Of a DNA stretch of 64,000 bases, positions 17,401-27,700 are shown in pieces; within the stretch, counting starts at the first letter, position 1, and each line of letters starts with the position of its first letter. This stretch comes from Isoetes taiwanensis (taxonomy: Eukaryota; Streptophyta; Lycopodiopsida; Isoetales; Isoetaceae). The notes under the pieces are model-generated. The model did not search any database and was not told the origin of the DNA. It saw only the letters and a list, made by a program, of their open reading frames with translations. Position numbers and translations under genes: made by a program. Location: positions 13,768,546 through 13,832,545 of the forward strand of contig JAJEKV010000009.1 in assembly GCA_021234155.1 (NCBI GenBank). The letters are read 5' to 3'.

Positions 17401-17960
17401 CACACGATACTCAGTGAGAATTAACTTTTCGACCTTGCTACGCTTGTGCTCTAATATCCACCATATCGACAAAGATAGTAGCCATCAAAATATGGGTTCT
17501 TGATTTGATGCGGCGCTCTAAACTTTCATATGAGTCCAGCGCCCATCCTTTACGGCGCAAGAATGTGGGCTTTCCTTTATACTTCGTTCATCATACATGG
17601 CTCGTACTTAGATAGTGGAACTTTATAATCGGACAAAAGTCCGATCTACGGTGTCTTCAACGTCGATGAGGAAGTCATCCTTGTTCTCAGGCGAGACCTC
17701 CATGTCGATGACGATACCCGCCGAATTCATTTTTCCTGCCCCTATCTTGCCAAAGAAAAGCGGAAGATCCTTGAGGTGGTTTTGTGCGGGACCCGGATGA
17801 ATATTCCCTATCTCTATGCACGGACCCATTCCTCGAAGAACCCGTCAAAATTTCATTGGGCACAACACGGATGCCGACAAAGCGGTTCTTTCTCTTCTTA
17901 CGTTCTTGCATTCTCTATTGCAATAGCCTCGCAAATTTGGGTCCGTCACAGGAACCCGGC
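14430..17960 (-). other. Decayed coding remnants, minus strand, family unknown
   Basis: Several minus-strand stretches read like former coding sequence broken by stops and frame changes: 14518-14877 (contains SFEMHGSWKLSLSWIFEQLD), 15951-16145 (FFVMQIGKSEAQTIKKS then YDYFVYLDDESWNMC), and 17623-17829 (HLKDLPLFFGKIGAGKMNS). A further open stretch near 17250-17400 reads NDTKWLKSRYKKGEIKISR. No catalytic motif of a known transposase, RT or integrase was found. The block is GC-richer than its surroundings. I treat it as a dead mobile element of unknown class. Confidence 0.3.
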
Positions 17961-18289
17961 TTGATGCTGCTTTGTTAGCGCATATTAATTCTACAGAATC
18001 GGAAAGTAGTGTTAGTACTTGGGAGACTTGGGGCTGAAGAGGCTGTTGTATGATGGAGGCAAATTGGGCGCCCGCCCAATTTGCCCGGATCCCCACGCAC
18101 ACCAAATTGGGCGCCCGCCCAATTTGCTCAACTCAACTCATGGTGAGCCTTGAGTCCGAGGAGACGATTGTATCCACGGGGAGCCAAATTGGGCTTCGCC
18201 CATTTTGCCGGTCCCTACGCGATACTAAATTGGAAGCGCCCTATTTATTTCCCTCACACCAAAGTGGGGAGGACGCCCGGTTACCTATC

Positions 18290-18385
18290 GAGCCCGACTA
18301 CCCCTTGGATGGTAGACTTGGGCGCACTAAATTGGGCGCCCAATTTAGTCGCCCAAGTCTACCATCAAAGGTAGTCGTCCGAATA
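18290..18385. repeat. ~95-bp foldback centred on one palindrome copy
   Basis: The arms GATGGTAGACTTGGGCG and CGCCCAAGTCTACCATC flank ACTAAATTGGGC/GCCCAATTTAGT with one unpaired C. Pairing continues outward less perfectly through CGACTACC on the left and GGTAGTCG on the right. The structure extends a standard palindrome copy (18329-18346) into a long hairpin. Confidence 0.8.
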
Positions 18386-19832
18386 GGCAACCGGAAGGCC
18401 CACTTTGGTTTCGTGGATATAGGCAAACCGGCCCGCGCCACATTGGTGTGAGGGATAAGTAAATTGGGCGTCCCCGTTGGTGTTAGGGAAAAAGTCCAAT
18501 GTTTTGCAAAATGAAACACCCTAAGGGAAGCAATTGGGTGCCCTATTGGGTTCATACATGTATGCATCTGTGGGGACCCGATGAAGCATCTAGAAGATGT
18601 TCATATGTCCGAGATGTTATAGCGGGATACTTAATCGAACAAGCTCAAGTTTATATTAAGAAAGTAGTCCACCTTACCTTTTGCCACGGTGGTGGGGCGA
18701 GATGCCATCAAGCTGCTAGGAATTCCTTGGTGTACCGGGGGTATCCAGGCGATAGGTCAATGCAGAGAGGAAGGCGCCAACAGGATGGCTTAAAGCGGCC
18801 GAGAGACACAAAGGCGCCAAGAGCTCGATCGAAGCCGGCATGCTGGTTCGGGGAGTATAGTCGGGTGAGAACGACTTTCGTGGCTAAAAAATATGAAGGC
18901 GGCGGTGTTTAGCGAGCACAAAGCGTAAAGAAGCACGCAAATTTTCTAAATCTGCGGTCGAGGAGAATGAGGGGCTTTTAAAGGGTTATGGACCTCTCTT
19001 GGGGCAAAGACAAATTATTGCGTGCATGTAAAGCTTTTGGCCCTTTGAAATAAAAATGGACCCGTTGATGGGTTGGCGTGAGGAATTAATTGTGGACCTT
19101 AATAATGAGTCTTGTAGATTTTTGAATTTCAAATCATCATTTAAAGCCCAAAAATTAATTCGAGTCATGCACGCGTCGCGACCGCGTGCTTTAGGCGAAC
19201 TTGTGTTTCAAAGTTCCGGGACGGACACATTATTTCAAATTAGGTGGGACATTTAACTTTAAAAATTGGGGAAAATTACATTCAAATTTTGGGGAATTCA
19301 TGTTTAAATGTAAATGCGCTTCAAACTGTTGTTTTTTACGGCGATTGCCTTGTTTGGCTACTATCTTTTTCTACAAGGCGCGCAAACATCTTCAGCGATT
19401 CATATTCATGGCCACGAGATCTCCAAAGGTTTGTGCTGCTCCACGGTTAAATTCGCCATACCTCGATGTGTAATTCTTTGCAAATGTGATGTGACCCGAT
19501 TTTATCAATCACGCCTTTCCATTCACGGTACGTTCATTAGCACCTCTTCAAGCACGCTGTTCATTCACACCTTTCCATTCCGCCTTTTATGGCTTGACCC
19601 TTGATTTACTCCTCCTCATTCACCTGGTTACTGTCACATTTACATAAACTCTAAATTTCGATGCAGTCCGCCCTTTTCCTGAAATTGTCATGCAGGATTT
19701 GTGTGCCTGCTATTTTCTCCATTAACCCTTGTTTGTAGTCAGGCCCTTCCAATGCTCGATTGTATTTGTTTTGGGAGCTCAATGATAAATTCCAGTTAGT
19801 GTCTGCCTCCTTAGTTCTCTTAGTGTGTATGT

Positions 19833-20376
19833 GTAGGTGACCAGGTAGGTGAAACTGCCCGGATGGGCAAACTGTATCTCGAAGGTGTTTTATCTTGGTG
19901 ACAACTAAATTGGGCGGGCGCCGAGTCTCTGCCTACTTCACAGGTCTTTAACCACCACGAACAAATTGGGCGCCCAATTTGTCCGGGGATATGTCCTGCT
20001 CAGAACGACAACCTTCTTTTGTACCCATTGTGAGGTATTTGCATCAATAATACCCTTATATAAAGCGCGATTCGGTTCAAATTGGCGGCCCAATTTAAAC
20101 AATGGGACAAATTAGGCGGTCGCCCATATTGTCCCTTTACGTAGATGACCAGATAGGTGAAACTGTCCTAAATTGGGCCAATTTGTATCTCGAATGTGTT
20201 TTCTCTTGGTGACAGCTAAATTGGGACCCAGAGTGTGTGCCTACTTTACAGCTCCTCTACCACCACGAACAAATTGGGCGCCCAATTTGTCTTGTGGATA
20301 TGGCCTCTTCAGGTGTGAGAACCTTCTTTTCTACCCATTGTGAGACTTACTGCATCCAATACTAACCTTATACAAG
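19833..20376. repeat. Imperfect tandem duplication, period ~308 bp, with palindromes
   Basis: Copies at 19833-20065 and 20141-20376 share blocks such as GGTGAAACTG, TGTATCTCGAA, ACCACCACGAACAAATTGGG and CTTCTTTT-TACCCATTGTGAG. The central palindrome is conserved in both. At one site the first copy reads CCCGGATGGGCAAACTG while the second has a palindrome (AAATTGGGCCAATTT) in its place. Two more palindromes lie between the copies. Confidence 0.75.
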
Positions 20377-20439
20377 GGGAATCTAAACACCTCATACGTA
20401 AAAAAGGGCACCCGCCCAATTTTATTGTCCTTGTAACCA

Positions 20440-22740
20440 TTGAATGGGAGTCCCCCCAGGTCATTTGCATTGCTTTCTGCGTCTTCCTTACTCGATTTTA
20501 ACACTCTTGAAATCCTTGTGCGGGTTGTGTATCTCTTCCTTAATGAACATCTAGTAGCAAAGGGAGTTGTGGGGCAAATGACACAATGCCACTTCAAGGA
20601 GATATCGAAAGGACTCTTGGCGTAGGTGTGGAGGAAGTGTTCAAGGCCACCATACCCTTCCCTCGCCAACTCGGATGCCACCACAATAGCGAAACCGGGG
20701 GCTCATTCGCTTACGTGGAGAAGTGAAGATGCTCGAGTAGATGCGCTAATGGCGTCCCGACAAAGGCGGGACAAATGGACGGTGGGGAAGGAGACACAAC
20801 CGGACAAGATATACCCTTCTTGAAAAGGATTGTGAGATATGGCACTCATGCGACTCCATTATTGCGGAAGGGATTCATATCTTTCAATTGCCCCGATGAT
20901 GCGGTTTGTGACCAGTTTACGGGTTTCAAGTTTGTGGGAGTATCATGGCCGAAGGTTTCCCTCCCCTTTAAGTGAACATCCGTTGCCGGGGTTGCTTGCA
21001 GTGCGGCCGGGGATGCTCGTGAGATGGAGCAATGACCTGCGTCGTGTTGGCGGAGTAAAGGTCTCGGAGATATTGACCGCAACACACGCCGAGGCGAATA
21101 TTGTGTCCAGCCGGGAGCTCGAGCATCGGAAGCACCCAAATTATGAGAAACGACATTACACTTTTCATTCCCCGACAACCCGGAAGGTTGTTAGGCCACC
21201 AAAGCTTGCTTCGTCTCACCACTGAAATGCTATCCTCACTTCTGGGAGGACCTTGTGTTGCAAGAATAGGTGTTGTGTCGGGTTCTCTAGGAATCAAGTT
21301 GTTAACATGCGAAAGGAATTCCTTGCCATGAAATCAAGTGATATGGTTACTTTTGTTTATGACATGTTAAGCCAACAACATGAAAGGTCAAGAGTGGGAC
21401 GACCGGTGCCGCAGGGGAATCTGCTTTCTAAAGGCGTGGTACCTTGGTCGGGATCTCAAAGTGCCTTGTCGATTCGAATGGAAGGCCCAATTTCTTGAGG
21501 GTGCATAAGGCCCGAACATGGTAATCGTGGGCACCTTGAAGCCTCGGCTCCCTCGGCGTTGGCATGTGAGGCCGTGTTTTCCATGTTCGTGAGGGAGAAC
21601 GGTGAATCCTTGCCCACCGTAGCAGGAGAAACGAGGAGGGATAAGAGAGAATGTCGAGAAGTTGCCCGCAATGTTTACGGTCCAAAGATTCTAGAAGAGG
21701 TTAATGCGAGAGGTTGTGGCATTGGTCGCAAGAAGGTATCGCTGACGGGTTTTCATAGAACGTGGAGGCGGAGTTTCCTGACGCCAACGTCGCTCAAAAA
21801 AAAATTGCATTCTCAAATCGCGATACATGTGAGGTGATCCGCTGGGGTTCCAAAGACCAAAGATGAAGGAGAGAGGAGGATGTTGCATGATGAAAGAAGA
21901 GCCGATAGGCTGGGCGCAGCCCTCGGTGTCGCATTGACACCACATCGGGTCATGGAGATTATACTCCCACAGTTATCCCTACCAATATCTTTGTATTATT
22001 CGACAAAAATGGATCAAGCCAAAACAATGATTCCAAAATTGCAACAATCTGTAAAAGTCTCTCTGGAGACTTGACAAGCTAAAACGACATTGACCCGGTG
22101 CATTGACTCATGGTCATGGGAATGGATCTTATGGAAACTTTGCCACTGGACTTATGGCGGATGACTCTAACTTCCATGTAGGTTCTTTGAATAGCATCTT
22201 GAAGAGATTAGAGATGGGGGCACGAGTATGCACGGGGAGGCCACCCGCGATTACCCGAATCATCTGCTCCAAAATGGGTCTCCTCATTCTGAGACACAAC
22301 GGCCTTGGAGTCAAAGTTGTCACTATCCAATACCGGCATACACGCTAATTTGCCCGCGAGCCACGAGGGACCATCATTGAAGCCTCGCCCAAAGATACTT
22401 TATTTGCGAAATGGACAAGCGATCCAGACGAGAACAAGAATAGGTATGTCTTCTCTATCTTTCTTACCTAGTATATCTTGGTGTGTTTGAAGAGATTGAG
22501 CTAGGGTTCATGATGCCCTGGCCCACACATGATGATATCGATGCCTTGTTTGGTAACTTCTCTACATCTTTAAAGAAGGCGGAGGTGCTCACAATGCGAG
22601 AACTACTTTATGAATTCCACAAATGCAACTTGAATACACCCGTCCCCTATGTTGTTGACAAAGTTCAGGATTGGAAGGGTTTTATAGAAGGCTACATACC
22701 AGATGGGGATGATAGATTGACAGTCATACCACCCCTCTAA
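20440..22740 (+). other. Decayed coding remnants, plus strand, family unknown
   Basis: Plus-strand segments with coding character: 20839-21225, 21253-21498 (MVTFVYDMLSQQHERSR), 21559-21837 and 22483-22740 (FMMPWPTHDDIDALFGNF). They point away from the minus-strand remnants at 14.4-18.0 kb, with the densest palindromes between the two. This could be one element with divergent genes or two elements. No known domain was recognised. Confidence 0.3.
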
Positions 22741-23244
22741 CTTTGGTCGCTATGAATGGTGATTGGCCATCATGTATTACAAAACTAGACCCACTTACCG
22801 GATTGGTTGCCTGGCCGTGGAATAAAGATGTGGAAAGAAAAAAAGGACGGGGAAGCCCATGATGCCCCGATTGGATATCCTAAAGGCGCTTCCTCCCAAG
22901 AAATCGGTGAAGGACCTTGGCTCAAAAGCTTAAACAAGATCCACAAGCATATATTGCATTGGGTTGCTTGTTCAACGTCTAACAAAGGTGCTCCGTAAAC
23001 CGCCAACTACTCGCAACGGTTCACGCCACGATTGAATATTGGATGAAACTCTTGCAAGAACTTCGGAACATCAGCAAGGCACGGCACTTATAATGACTTC
23101 CATGCCATGTACTAGGCAAGCACAAGCTCCACCTCATGTAGTCAGTAGTGGTAGAGCCAATTGCTACTATCACTCCTCCTTATGTCGGCCCCCCCGGAAG
23201 GACAAACCTCGTCTTTTTAAATTCAACCCATACAAAGATTTGAA

Positions 23245-23585
23245 GAAAGGTATGTTTATTATGGCACGCATACGATGATGTGTTGTGCCCAACTTGGGTG
23301 GGCCTAGCTACTGAGGACCCACAAATGGATGATAAGAAGGAGAACTTTGAGACTATTCTGGTGACTTGGTGGGAGCCAATCCCAGTGAGGAACCAAGTCT
23401 ACCCAGCTAATTATGCCAATTGTTGGAAGAAGAGATGGAGGCCAACGACTGCAAGTGACCGCATAGAAGTGGAGACTATCGACTACGCTTGGGAGCCATC
23501 AAACAAGAAGAAGATACCTAATACTATTAAGATACCCGTGCATGCTGCTGAGGCATATGCAGCACTCGCAGGGGATGTCAACTAG
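23245..23585 (+). CDS. Unidentified ORF fragment, Trp-rich
   Basis: Open from about 23245 (just after an in-frame TGA) to a TAG at 23583, without a good ATG. It contains DDVLCPTWVGLATEDPQ, VTWWEPIPVR, YANCWKKRW and IDYAWEPSNKKKIPN. Regular use of Trp, Tyr and Pro and the lack of stops suggest real former coding sequence. A GTATGT donor-like site lies at its start. I do not recognise the family. Its position before a possible polypurine tract and LTR suggests the 3' end of an LTR retrotransposon. Confidence 0.3.
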
Positions 23586-23935
23586 TGTATGAAAATGAGT
23601 CATTCATCCAAGTGTAATAAAAAATGGTCCATAAATTCAGGTATTGTCCATAATTAATGAAATTGTGCTTAAGTATGGCATGAAGAATGCTAAAGATATG
23701 ATTCATCTTGAGCAATCCAAGTTCAAGGCAAATCCATTCGTATGGGCAAATTGTTATGAACAGGGCCATATAGACCAACAAGGAAACTTTCTAGATGATT
23801 TCTTGACAAAGAAAAATATGCTTATGCATTATGGCACCTTGCTTCAACAAGAACCAAAACCCAAAGTAAAAATCAAACATTCCATTGGGAAGAGTGATGA
23901 GAACCCAGGTTCTCATCAAAAGTTTGGGGGAAATA

Positions 23936-24380
23936 TGTTAGGGGTTTTCCACCCTTTGAATGCATTGGCACTATGGCTATTAAATTTGAAGACACTATCA
24001 TTATTGGCATGGGTCCACATCATCAAATGTTATTCATATTCCTATTGGTCCATGTCAGTGATCCTCCCACATCATTGCCATGTCATCGATCCATGGGAAA
24101 AGGCACAAAGAAGAAAACACAAAAACTACCCTTGGTCCATGTCATGTGCCACATCACTGCCATGTCATTGCCACCTAGGCCATTCTTGTTTTTAAATAGG
24201 CATTTTACATGAAAAAAAGGGAGATCATGTATGGAGTGAGAGAGAGATCATTAGTGAAGAGCATGATCATGTGGGTGTTCTTGTTGTATCTTGTCAATTT
24301 CAATAAAGAAGTGCAGTTTGAGTATATTTTGTGATGTTCTTGTAATGTAAGTGTGGATGTAAGTGTGCTTTTGATTATCT
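23936..24380 (+). repeat. Possible 3' LTR preceded by a polypurine tract
   Basis: A purine-rich run (AAAAGTTTGGGGGAAA, ending at 23933) is followed by TGTTAGGGG at 23936, the layout of a PPT and LTR start. Downstream are a TATA-like TTTAAATAGGC (~24192) and an AATAAAG (~24302), as in U3/R. The end is not defined and no matching 5' LTR is in the window. It is therefore tentative. Confidence 0.35.
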
Positions 24381-24389
24381 TAATTAAGG

Positions 24390-24748
24390 TGAGGCAGTTA
24401 AGTGTCTTAGTTTGTGTGCTGATGAAGGCCTTCGGGCCAAGTCCAAGGTCTTGAATTCTGTCTCTAAAGGGAGATTTTCCCTTAACAGCAGAGCAAGGTG
24501 ATGATTTCTAAGTTCATTTGGAGAATTTTGAATAATGTGGATGAGTCCCCGGGTTCCCGCCTTGTTTATCAGTCTTTGCAAATGTGCATTTCTTTTGGGT
24601 CTCGGTCTCTTAGGCCACTTTTCCCCAGGCTCTGTTCTATCCAAATCGACGGCATACCTAATGCATCCCCATTTCTTAGAAGATTGCTAGTTGCATGGGA
24701 GGTATTACAATCTACATTTCATTTTCACCATCTTGGCGCACACTAGCA
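24390..24748 (+). mobile_element. L1-like LINE, left part (split by CACTA insertion)
   Basis: The frame from ~24498 contains MISKFIWRIL and PNASPFLRRLL. These align with MISKFICRYL and PNASPFMKGLL of the L1 copy near 59.85-60.05 kb. This is the region between the RT thumb and the zf-RVT domain. The sequence is interrupted at 24748 and resumes at 29044. Confidence 0.65.
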
Positions 24749-27700
24749 CACTACAAAAAAATTGCCACGATTTACGGCGTCTATTACGGCGTCCGGACGT
24801 CGCTTGAGCGTCGGCGAATGGCGCCAAAAGTCGATGAACGGCGCCATAACGGCGTGCCCCGCACGTCGTTTTACGGCGTGGACGCGCGCTATACAGCGTC
24901 GCAACCGGCGTCGTCTTAAAGCGATGGCGTGACTTCGTTCAACGGCGCCATGTAATGCGTGGCCACGCGCGGCGCGGCGGCTGGCGCCGTCGGCCGGGTT
25001 CTGTCGGCGTAAGCGTACGTGTTTGACGTCGTTTAACGACGTCGCATACCGTGGCAACCACGCGGCCAGCGGCAGTAGCGGCGTTACCCCAATTCTTGGC
25101 GTAAGCGACCGTAAACAACGTCGTTTAACGGCGTTGCTTTACGTCGATTAAAAAAAATTTAACCAATAAAGAAATATAAGATTTTAACGTCATTAAATGA
25201 TGTAAACTTAAATATATTAAAAATACAAAAATAAATGAAGCCCCAATTTTTTTAGCTAAATACATTAATCAATAAATTAAGCTAAATACATTAATCAATA
25301 CATTAAGCATATTGAAAATTAAATGCTTACACTCGTACAGGTGGCAAAAGTTGTTTTGCACAAACAACGCATTTGCTAGGAGTGTACATACAAAACAATA
25401 AATTCAATGATTAGTAAAATATTAGTATAAATAAACAACTTAAAGGAAAAAAAAAAAAATATGGAAAATCAATGGGGAGGGTGGTTTCAATGGCGTCCCC
25501 TTCTTGGATAACAATTTAACCTAAATAAAGCATTAGTATTTTATTAGCGTATTGAAAAAAAAATTAAATCCTTACCTGAAGAGGTGCCAACTTGTTTTGC
25601 AAGAACAACACATTTTGCTAGGAGTGTACATGCAAAACAAAAAAATTCAATGATTAGAAAGAAATAGTATAAAACAACTAATAAGGAAAAATTTTGGAAA
25701 GAAGAAGGGTCTGGCGTCTTTTACCACGTCTTCTTAGATGGGAAAAAAAATTAGAAGAAGAATGGAAGAATTCCGAAGAAGAAAAGGCTAAGAAGAAGAG
25801 GAGGAACCAAAATGGGGAGGAAGAATCTGAAGAAGATGAAGGAAAGCAGAGGAGGATTAAGAGTAAGAATTTGAATAAGAGGAGGAAGAAGTAGTATAAG
25901 AGGAGGAAGAATCGAAGAAGAAGATGACAAAGGGAATGGAAGAATATGTATGGAAGAAGGATGCAAGAATGGAAGAAGAAGAATGAAGGTTGAAGGAAGA
26001 ACAAACAACAAATACAAAAAGCCCTAAATCTACCCAAAAACAAGTTTAGATTCAAAAAGCGAGTTGGTTGATCCGTGCACATACCTTATGAAGCTTGTCT
26101 TACACTTAGAATAGACCCCAAAGTAGATCCAGCGCCCGAAAATCGCCTCAAAAACGCTCCTCCATAAGCTTTGCTTGCTTTCGAAAATAAAGCGGCCGGA
26201 TTGCCGCTTTGTTTTCGATTTAAATCCGCAATTCGTCGTTTACGCGGCGTCGTGGCGTCGTTAAACGGCGACAAAAGCGTCGTTGAGCGGCGTTTATAAC
26301 AACGTTTTTTTTTTACACGGCGACCAAAAATGCATGTACACTTGATACATGGGTTTATTTAAGCTGGATAGGGTTTATTTGACTTGCTACACCGTTAAAG
26401 TTATGAAATATACCACCATGAAAATGTTCAATGTTTTGTGGTACATCCGTTGAGCTATGAGGTATATAATCACGATGATGATAACTAGTAATACCTTACA
26501 CCCTTTCGATAACTAATACCTTACCAACATGCAAAGATGTAGTTTACCTTAAAATTTTTATTTTGTTAGATTTAAAAGGTTAGGTTTCCACCAATAGTAT
26601 ATGTAGCTCACGTGTTAAACTTGTTCTGACGACATATATATATATTTTTTAATTTTGTCCCCGCTATGAGAACTAATACCCTACCAACATGCGAAGATGT
26701 AGTTTGTCTCAACATGCACGTATGTTGGCGATGACTTAGGATGCTAGTGACAAAAAAAATCGGAATTTAAGTCCGTACTATGCATTAATTCTGAATTTAC
26801 ACGATGTCTTGCTCTCGCAAAGCGGGCCTTGAATTCTAAGCGCCTGGCAACGGGAGGAGTACGGGTCCAAACTCCATTCCGTCGGTCCCCTTGCCAGCGT
26901 TCTCAATTTGCAAGTGATTGGCCACGTCCCAAGTGCAAAGACCAAACTTCGGCACCCAAAGCGCAAAACCACGCTAGAACACGGCAACTCATAGGATTTA
27001 CGTTTGGGGCTCTATGCTTGTCGGTTTGACTAGGACCTTGCGCCTGTCTTGGCGTAGGGGTGTTGGCGCCGAGCATGGACCTAAAACCACCCCGAAGCGG
27101 CTTGCCCCAAAAGTCCTCTCCCAGAAGGCCACAGCGACGGGCCGGGCAACTTCCCTCTCGGGCAGGTGATCTGTCTCGCCAATGGACTCGAACGTCGACA
27201 TTGCCCTAGGGACCAAGTTTTGTGGCGGAAGCCCACCCCTTCGAAGAAGCGAAACTATCTCATGTGCAACACACTCGTGGTCAATTGGCCTAGGAGGTGG
27301 TCAGCTTGAATCTTTTGAATGTAGGGCGTAAGTGTTTCTTTTCTTTTGCAAAACTGACCGCGTAACTTGGTCCCTAGGGTAATTTTGGCATTCCGGGCGA
27401 TGTGGCTAAGTCGGATCGGCATTTCGAACCTCCGCTTAATGTCCGACGACAAAACACTTTGGTTTCTACAAGCCGCCCGCGGGGCGCTTCGCGGTTTGAT
27501 ATGTTTCTCGGGACGGATGTTGGATTTTTTAGACCTTCTACCGGACCAGGTTCCTGGAACAAAGGATTCAACGATTGGGATCACGATACGGAACCGAGAT
27601 CCCGGAGTGTGGTCTTTAGCGCACACCCCGTGGGCGAGCGCCGCGGGAAAAGGCGCCTCGGGGAAGCTTTTTGGGGCTGCGCCTCGGGGTTGGACTCTCC

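Larger units (their letters stand above)
12317..20424. repeat. Dispersed family of short palindromes (AAATTGGGCG half-sites), ~25 copies
   Basis: The consensus is a half-site AAATTGGGCG facing its complement CGCCCAATTT across 0-2 bases, about 18-22 bp in all. Clear copies lie at 13299-13320 (perfect), 15004-15025, 16213-16232, 16248-16269, 18061-18082, 18104-18125, 18329-18346, 19963-19980, 20079-20096, 20170-20184 and 20271-20288. Degenerate or half copies lie at 12317, 13249, 16178, 16282, 16322, 18186, 18227, 18461, 19907, 20108, 20218 and 20406. They cluster at 16.2-16.3, 18.0-18.5 and 19.9-20.4 kb. I saw none outside this block. Confidence 0.85.

Noticed and set aside
12317-20424. Palindrome cluster as a CRISPR-like array.
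   Set aside because: Spacing is irregular, repeats are short and palindromic, and the setting is a plant nuclear genome.
11300-23600. The GC-rich palindrome block as an insertion of organelle DNA.
   Set aside because: No plastid or mitochondrial gene, rRNA or tRNA could be recognised in it.
24417-24450. CTGATGA followed by a GGCC-TTCG-GGCC hairpin, resembling hammerhead stem II.
   Set aside because: The required GAAA is replaced by AAGT and there is no cleavage-site helix. The sequence reads as LINE-derived coding.
25678-26082. 134-aa minus ORF rich in Leu, Phe and Ser, and its plus-strand Lys/Glu counterpart.
   Set aside because: They come from a low-complexity GA-rich tract inside the CACTA element.
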